Assembly: GCA_963989385.1 (NCBI GenBank)
Contig: OZ022498.1
Location: forward strand, 101,169,298 to 101,233,297
From: Ctena decussata
Taxonomy: Eukaryota > Mollusca > Bivalvia > Lucinida > Lucinidae
Direction: 5' to 3'
DNA length: 64,000 bases
Part shown: positions 57,481 to 64,000 of the stretch, one piece after another
How positions within the stretch are numbered: the stretch's first letter is position 1
Layout of the letters: every line of letters starts with the position of its first letter
The notes under the pieces: generated by a model
Seen by the model: the letters and a program-made list of their open reading frames with translations, nothing else
The model's database searches: none
What the model was told of the DNA's origin: nothing
Translations under genes and position numbers: made by a program

Positions 57481-59428
57481 ACGCGTAAAAGGGCGTTCGG
57501 GCATATGTGGCCATTGGTGACTCAGACCAACCTGTGTTTTGTGCACAACAGCTAAAGCGTTACTGTTAGCCTGACGACTCTCAAGTGTGTTACCGGTGTG
57601 GTTGGGTGGTGCGATGCTGCTGGGTATAACTTCCAATTCCGTGGCGTCCTACTGATTTGGATAATGGTGGGGCAAGGGCCTAGTGTGCTTGCAGTAGGTG
57701 CGGGTGGGCTGTTTCATCTGGCAGAAAACTCGTTACGGTGTAAAATCGATAACTCTGTACTACCTGTAAATTTTAGCCCTTGGCCATAAATGAGATTGCT
57801 TCCCTTTCCAGTGTTTTAATGGTTAATAGAGAGAACTTAGAAAATTTTCGACCAAGTTTCGAATCAATAGTTAGCAAAATTAGGCGTTCAGGGAAGAAAT
57901 TTCCCAATTAGCTATGTATGTATAAAATACATCATTGTAATCAGTGGAATAACAGCTTCAAGCTCATACGTTATAAAAGATTCGCAAATGTTAATTTACA
58001 TCTGTTATTTAGGTCCAAAAACGAAGATTCGCGCAATTTGAATAAATTGTGTTAAGAAAGTTATGGTTTATAGAAAGAAAACTATGGGCTCTGATGGAAG
58101 AAACTTCTCATTGACACATTTCTATGATTTTTATACCAGATTAAAGAGCTAGAAATGCTCTTTCGTGCTAGATGTTATAATTAAATGTCGGAAAATATAT
58201 TAAATAAGAAAATTTAATTTATTTATGAGCTTCTATACATTTCCCTATTAAACTGAGAACCGCATACAGGTAACCGCTTATCTCCGGCCCTCTTGGAGAT
58301 TATCGGAAAATCCCGTCACTATAACGAGAATTCTTCCCTATGGGACATTTTTCTCTCGCTATCACATCTCTCTTCTTTCTTCCTCTCTTTGGGAGACGGC
58401 CCGATATAGACTGAAATACTGTCTCAAAGGGCCGTGAAACTCAAAACAAACAACCAACGTGTGTTACTAGAGTTACAGACTTTTGGACTGCACAGTTTTC
58501 TAGTGATTTGTGTGTCACGCCGTAGTCCCTTTGTTAGAGCGCATAGCTATAGCACAGAAAGTCGCGGCCCGGCCAACGATTGAAAAATTTTGTCAACCAA
58601 GAGTAAAAAATTAACCTCTTGATGCATGACTGCATGCAGCTGAGCTGATGACTTCGACTATGGACAACACACTCGCGATATGATAGGCCTCGCCTGAAAA
58701 TGCAAGCTATGCCATCACGGTATGCAGCCCGGCATTCAAATCTGTGTAAAGTGATCAAACTGAATCCTCCGGTCTAGTTTGTTTCCCGAATTGGAAGTAT
58801 TTCACCATTGGGCATCTCTTTTCCGCACGGTTTGTGCATCTCAGTTTATATCTCTAAAAACTACGTTAATTTTCCTACAATTTGTCCGAGTCGGACCTTT
58901 TATCGCTGAAATTATTCTGAGATTAATTTGATATCACCTGTACCCATCAGAAATATTTCACTTTTGTTCCGGCTCACTCATCTTGCTCGTCGCTGTTACG
59001 TAAGTTCGAATTAGTTCATAAGTTTTGGAAAGATCAGTGGTATTTTGAGTGTTTTATGCAGATTTTTGTCTTTGCCCTAATTGGGATTATACGTTACAAG
59101 ACAGAAATAACACTTTGTTCAGAATGGATGAAGCTAATAAATTTCATTATTCAAGCCAAATATTCTGCTAATTTTCACTCCATGAACTGAATTAAGTTGG
59201 TTTTAAACTCATACAACTCGCAAACTATTTCGGATTACAAACAATGTAAGTATAATCAAGGGAGTGCATTAGGACATGTGCGAACAGCGAAGACTCAGAT
59301 AATCCTGTCTTGTCAGCGTTACTCATGTCCTCATTTGAGAGTCAAGGAAAATGTAGAGCAAATTTGAGTCGGCTATGTCAGTCTCAGCTTTATATTTTTC
59401 GTCGCACTGCTCAGATACTGATACATTT
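57481..59428. other. Unassigned stretch
   Basis: About 2 kb with no supported gene. 59283-59320 is a family-4 MITE fragment (GCGAACAGCGAAGACTCAGA). Confidence 0.4.
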
Positions 59429-59664
59429 GAGCCGCGACACGAGAAAACCAACAATGTGGTTGTGCGCCCAGCGCAGACTCCGATCAGCCTGGGTATCCCC
59501 CCAGTCCGATCAGACTCTTCGTTTAGGGCTTGAAGGATAGGCAAGGGTCTAAGCTACCGCCATGCGGACAGCGAAGACTCTGATCAGACTGGGCGGATGC
59601 CCAGGCTGATCTGAGTCTGCGCTGGCCGCACATCCACATTGTTGGTTTTCTCGTGTCGCGGCTC
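59429..59664. mobile_element. Palindromic MITE, family 4 (best copy)
   Basis: Near-perfect inverted ends GAGCCGCGACACGAGAAAAC, inner blocks GCGCAGACTC...GATCAGCCTGGG, 236 bp. ATTT precedes and follows it (59425-59428, 59665-59668), a possible 4-bp TSD. Confidence 0.87.
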
Positions 59665-59917
59665 ATTTGTACTTCGACACATTTTTTTTTCGTTTGGCAA
59701 GATTAACAACCCCTTAATATTTTGTCCCGGTTCACGCTTGAGCTTGGGGCTCCCATTATCATGAAATACGAGCATTTTTCACCACCATTTGAAATTAGTT
59801 ATAGCTACAAGAAAAGAGGAAAATTCGAACCAACTTTACATAGTTATGCCGTAGATATATTTTCATTCGCAGTATTGTGATCCTTACTACATGCAGAGAT
59901 ATGCACACTGTCAAGTT
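59665..59917. other. Unassigned stretch
   Basis: Nothing recognised. Confidence 0.4.
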
Positions 59918-60211
59918 CCCAGCAGACACATAACGTTGAAACACAGTCGTATTGATATCAATGTAACTTTTCATGGCCCCGAGGTTATAAAACTTGAGTA
60001 TATTCTCAAACTCAAAATAAAGCACACTGACTGGCTGCTTCCGAGCATGTAATAAAGCACACTGATTGACTGCTTCCGAGCACATGCTCGGAAGCAGCCA
60101 GTCAGTGTGCTTTATTTTGAGTTTGAGATTATTCTCAAGATTTATAACCTCGAACCCTGACGTTGTAGTGACGTTGATATGACGCTGTTTCGATATTTCT
60201 TGCCTGCTGGG
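59918..60211. mobile_element. ACGT-rich element with CCCAGCAG ends, split by a MITE
   Basis: Ends CCCAGCAGACA and TGCCTGCTGGG are inverted. The interior has ACGTTGA-type words (AACGTTGAAACA; GACGTTGTAGTGACGTTGAT). A family-3 MITE sits inside at 59981-60151. Confidence 0.6.
59981..60151. mobile_element. Palindromic MITE, family 3 (copy 2)
   Basis: The same termini as 22596-22731 (GAGGTTATAAAACTTGAG). It carries an extra internal duplication of about 37 bp in the left arm (AATAAAGCACACTGA...CTTCCGAGCA twice), which unbalances the palindrome. Confidence 0.85.
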
Positions 60212-60639
60212 TTACGTCCTGGGCCAGGTGGTTCAAAGCGTCCCGGTAACATCAAGAGTGTTGCTCCAAAAAGAAAAAAATGTGAAAAACTTTTGAAAAG
60301 CTTGTCAGATTTTTTTTCATCAAGAGCAGCAACGTTTTTTCGAAGGCCTATCATATATTTGCAAATCTTACGCCTCGTTCACCAACGCCATCGTTGGTTT
60401 TCAACAATCGGACCCTGGAGAAATGATGCCACCAGCCTACTATAGACGACAGTCATAGCCAACCCATTATTTAATGATATGTTCTGTACTTCGAAACAAT
60501 ATATGATTACTGAGTACACAGCTGGGTGGCATTTTTGGCCCTTCTGCACAGTTATTAAGTAGTTTTGGTAAAACAACAACAACAAAAAAAAAAAACAGCA
60601 ACAATAACAATACCATCATCCCTGCCTATTGCGACCTTG
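60212..60639. other. Unassigned stretch
   Basis: An open frame at 60179-60445 has a short basic patch (KRPGNIKSVAPKRKK) but no recognised domain. An A/C-rich tract is at about 60571-60610. Confidence 0.35.
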
Positions 60640-61335
60640 ACTTTGTTAGTGTCTCAGCAGAAGATGCACAGAAAACAAAGGTCGCAGAAAGAGTTCCATC
60701 AAACATAAACTATGGATCAATGCTCCAGATAAGAAGAGGTAATAGGGATAATCGAGGGATAATTATCCTCCGTTCTCCGCAAAAGCATGTGTTGTGACCT
60801 CTCAGTAGAACCGTCTCTGCGAGACGATTCTAACGAGGGGTCAAAATGACTCGGCGAGGGGTCACAACGTAGTTTTATTGATAAATACGAAAAAAAATCT
60901 CAGAATTATCGAATTATTTTAAAATGTTGTCTGACTCAAAGTACATTGTTTGACTCAGCGTACATTTTCCTGCCAAAAGTTCCGACGGTCATGTCTCTTA
61001 CGAGACAGCAGATTGACGGTTTGTGTGGTTTACAGGTCAAGTTCTGCCGCTATGATAAGATCATATTCACTCATGATCGGTTTCCACAGCTTTTTATCCA
61101 CGAGTTGGTTTTCAACACCCAAATGTGGGCATACAAGTTAAACAATGCCAGGACGAAAATGGAGACTACACTAAAAGGCAAGAATTCGCCAGGAAAGCAA
61201 CTTCTATTCTTCAAAAAGATGATCCTTTTGAGAAGAATACCGAAACGAAACTACGTCAATGGCGTACTCCTGCACTGTCTGAGGTTGAACAGAGCCTTCG
61301 TTGTTCGCATTTTTGCCAACAGCAAAACTAAATAT
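60640..61335 (+). other. Coding-like patch, unrecognised (possible exons or relic)
   Basis: 60650-60738 has an acceptor-like TTGTTAG, an open frame VSAEDAQKTKVAERVPSNIN then YGSMLQIRR, and a donor-like GAG|GTAATA. At 61156-61330 a frame reads DENGDYTKRQEFARKATSIL, QKDDPFEKNTETKLRQW and on to a stop, and has protein-like composition. The frames and phases do not join simply, and I recognise no family. It could be a decayed gene or transposon protein. Confidence 0.2.
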
Positions 61336-61340
61336 CAGAC

Positions 61341-61799
61341 TTGAGTGAATGCTCAGGCTGAGTTCATTCTTCGCAGTTTGCACACTTATCCCAAATAGCT
61401 GTTTTCGGCGAAGTTAAGCCCCAGTGATGTATGCAAAACGGTGCTCATGTCATACACAACAAAAACAGACTCAGTTATATAAGCCTGCGCAGCGGCACAG
61501 TCTGATTAGAACTCTTGTCGTCCATACACACCATGTATGGTTTTTGATGAAACTGAAGGCTATATGCAAAGCTATGGTCAGACAGCACTGATCCAGACTG
61601 GTTTGAGTCTTGTGTGTTAGCAGATACGTTAAGCACCCATTTTGCTTGTTGCAGCTCAGTTTATATCGGACGGTAACAGGACAATGCACAAGACGTGCTT
61701 TGGTATGGATTTAACTGCTCTTGCAAGAGTATTTCTCATACATCTAGTCCATAGGTAGGCACGGGAGAAAACTGATCTTCTGGTAGCGGAACAGGTCCA
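61341..61799. other. Decayed family-4-like palindromic sequence
   Basis: Fragments such as TGAGTTCATTCTTCGCAG, GACAGCACTGATCCAGACTG and GGTTTGAGTCTTGTGTG recall the MITE family 4 inner blocks. No ends survive. Confidence 0.35.
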
Positions 61800-61905
61800 C
61801 CAGAAGCACGACGTCAAAATGACATCATACCAACGTCGCTGTGACATTGCGACGTCACATCGACGTCGGGATGACGTCAATTGGACGCTATGTGCCAGCT
61901 GGGGG
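61800..61905. repeat. ACGTCG-rich dispersed repeat, fragment
   Basis: Repeated GACGTC words (CACGACGTCAAAATGACATC, GCGACGTCACATCGACGTCG) ending GTGCCAGCTGGG; related to 6170-6275 and 59918-60211. Confidence 0.55.
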
Positions 61906-62522
61906 GAGCATTTCGACGACACACGGGCGAGACTCGCATCACAACACTTTACCACTAAGCCGAGGGCTCGCTGACAAGACAGAATTGCTTTTGCTTTAGT
62001 TGCCACAGACGAGTTTACTTCGTATGACAACTCGTCGTTTTACTGACAATCAAGGGAAAAAAGAGAAAGAGTTTGTGTCATTCAGTTTTTGAGAGAGACT
62101 TTGGCTTCGCTTGAAACTTCACTAATCATTCATTTCAAAGAGAGAATAAGAGAGAGAGGGAGAGAGAGGGAGAAAAGAAAGCGTGGCATCACGGGCTTAA
62201 AAAGTATTAATTCTGAAATAACAAAACATTCCTTCGGAAGCTTAATTCCACTCACTTTACGATATTGATTATAACACCCTATGTAAAGTACATTTTAGGT
62301 ATTTTTGCCTCAAGCGATATCGGGAACGACCTGTCTTAAGGTGAATGGGCACACTTTTCGGGGAAGCAACACTGTCATTTTCATTTTTACATCCCTTTCA
62401 GAATGGGGCAAATTCTTTTCTTAAATTGTTGACCCTATGAAAATGACATCATTTGGATTCAAGCCGCGTCGTTGCCGAAACAAGCCTATATGTAAAAACA
62501 GCATGCTCATGATAGGCACATG
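61906..62522. other. Unassigned stretch
   Basis: A GA-rich simple tract lies at 62135-62180. No gene recognised. Confidence 0.4.
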
Positions 62523-62594
62523 TTGCAGGATAGGCGAATCATACGGTGCATACTGCATACTTTTGCAGGATAGGCGAATCATACGGTGCATACT
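62523..62594. repeat. Tandem duplication, 40-bp period
   Basis: The 32-bp string starting TTGCAGGATAGGCGAATCAT occurs at 62523-62554 and 62563-62594. Confidence 0.9.
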
Positions 62595-62769
62595 CTGACC
62601 AGACTGTACAGTAAACTGCGCAAATACACATAACATGCAGACCTTTTTAATAACGTTCCAAAAGTTGAGTCGTCTTCCCCGACGGGTAAAATATAAATGC
62701 TCTCTTATTCATAATGAAGAAGTCGGGGGATCGAATCCAGCCGAGTTCGTGACTCTGCTTGGATTGTTA

Positions 62770-63191
62770 GGGCGCGTTTACACGACCAAAGTTTCTATGA
62801 CAAAGTAGGTTTGTCACAGAAAAATTTGCTCGTGTAAATGCCAAAATATGACAATGCTTCTTTAACAAATATATATGGTAAAGTTACTTCGATAAATTAA
62901 ATTTGTCCGTGTAAACGGTGAACTTTGCTAAAGATTATGTAACAAAGAACATTGCTACATGCGTGGAAAATGTGACAAAGATTTTGTTTCATCGCTGCAG
63001 GTGATTTGACGAATAATATTTGGTCGTGTGAACACTGCAGCAAATATTTCATTGCCAAAGTTTATGTGACAAAGATTCTGTGGCACATTTTCTTTAACAA
63101 ATAATTTGCTCCGTGTAAACGCAAAATGTTTGTCATACTTTATTTGTTAAAGTTTCTGTGACATAGAAACTTTGCTCGTGTAAACGCGCCC
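62770..63191. mobile_element. PIF/Harbinger-like MITE
   Basis: 422 bp with inverted ends GGGCGCGTTTACACG and flanking TTA (62767-62769, 63192-63194), the 3-bp TWA duplication typical of PIF/Harbinger elements. The interior repeats TTTACACG(A/G)GCAAA and GTGACAAAG(A/T)TT motifs in both orientations. No transposase. Confidence 0.8.
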
Positions 63192-63194
63192 TTA

Positions 63195-63704
63195 CTTTAT
63201 AATCCAATCAATTAAAATGACAGCTCAGGTAGGGGTATTCACCAGTATTACCATTATGTACACGGGCGGCGAATTATGTTATCTTTATTGCCCGAGTGTC
63301 TTATTCTTGCAGATTGTTTCATCCTTACCCATTACTGCTAAACTATCACCGCCGTTTTAAACCACCAGGAACTCTGCACTTTTCTATCAAATAATAATAA
63401 TAATAATAACAATGCCTTTTCTCATTTTATAGCGCATTATTTACGCAGTCGGGCTTGACTCTTATCCTTTTTTACTATTATTATTCGATTGATTTCATCG
63501 TATGTTGAAGAGCATTGCCACGTGTTTTGTGATTTATGTGTTAATAATACAGCTGACAGGTACCGTTAAGTTTGTGACAAGACGGTTTGCTTTGAAGCTA
63601 AATTACCGTTGTACACCTGCACTTTAGTAGCGGAGAAACCCGTTATCCTGTCTAATTCAGTCTAAAAATCGAAACATTTCAGACAGTCAGATTTTTCGAA
63701 TTAA
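63195..63704. other. Unassigned stretch with (AAT)n
   Basis: A trinucleotide AAT repeat is at about 63391-63409. No gene. Confidence 0.45.
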
Positions 63705-64000
63705 TGAAAACTGCCATAAACACTCTCAAATCGAATTGGCATCTGGCTGCCAGTTGCCAGTTGACAATTCATAAAAAATTTCGAATTGGCATCTGGCTGC
63801 CGTTTGCCGGTTTCCTTTGTGGTTTTAATCGTTTGAATCCGTCTCATATCGAACTGGCATCTGACTGCCAGTTGCCAGCTCACAAGAACTTGCAAATTAG
63901 CACCTTGATGTCGTTTGTCGGATTCCCATTTCGTTTAAATCGCCTTAATCACTACCGAATCGAATTGGCATCTGTCTGGCAGTTGCCAATTGACAATTCA
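63705..64000 (-). repeat. Satellite array, third block (continues off the window)
   Basis: The same monomer and orientation as arm 2 (TCGAATTGGCATCTGGCTGC, TTTGCCGGTTTCC). Two to three monomers are visible before the window ends, so another array of unknown length follows. Confidence 0.93.

Noticed and set aside
61656..62030. Minus-strand open frame of 124 codons
   Set aside because: Overlaps the ACGT-rich repeat; Arg/Ser/Cys-rich composition follows from the repeat, and no domain is visible.

Overview
The window looks like non-coding, repeat-saturated nuclear DNA of a metazoan, most likely a bivalve mollusc. The evidence is interrupted genes with GT..AG splice sites, a TATA promoter, tRNA-derived SINEs with target-site duplications (TSDs), decayed non-LTR and Ty3/gypsy retroelements, and dense palindromic MITEs. 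It also has elements packed with the AAGGTCAAGGTCA motif and ending in (GGAC)n, a type I associate with bivalve genomes. No bacterial operon, rRNA gene or genuine tRNA gene is visible. The species assignment is inference.

Only two host genes can be supported. On the minus strand, 3827-4253 is the first coding exon of a MAP-kinase phosphatase (rhodanese/CH2 domain, clean splice donor, TATA box 80 bp upstream); its catalytic exons lie beyond the left edge. On the plus strand, a signal-peptide exon (31230-31293) is phase-compatible with a C-type-lectin-like exon (34872-35037) and makes the start of a secreted protein; its intron carries two DNA transposons. A possible later exon (57040-57145) is weak. 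A coding-like patch at 60.6-61.3 kb is unrecognised.

Layout: 0-9.5 kb, MITEs, the phosphatase exon, a LINE fragment and a SINE-in-SINE nest. 9.5-16.7 kb, a 7.2-kb unit bounded by about 110-bp terminal inverted repeats (TIRs) with a 5-bp TSD; it contains a LINE relic and two 45-bp minisatellite arrays in mutually inverted orientation. 16.7-30 kb, SINEs, MITEs and retroelement relics, several nested. 31-35 kb, the lectin-like exons. 35.5-35.7 kb, a palindromic 43-bp minisatellite. 36.8-44.4 kb and 49.7-57.0 kb, two long arrays of one roughly 115-bp satellite in opposite orientation around a 5.3-kb spacer; the second is split by a 2.25-kb element, and a third block starts at 63.7 kb and runs off the window. 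57-63.7 kb, MITEs, SINEs and unassigned sequence.

The main story is structural. One satellite family forms an inverted-repeat megastructure with higher-order periodicity. Two different elements share one unusual architecture: tandem core units with nuclear-receptor-like half-sites, a (GGAC)n tract, a 3' hairpin, and a 3' end inversely repeating a 5' subterminal motif. Many nested insertions with exact TSDs let a relative insertion order be read directly.
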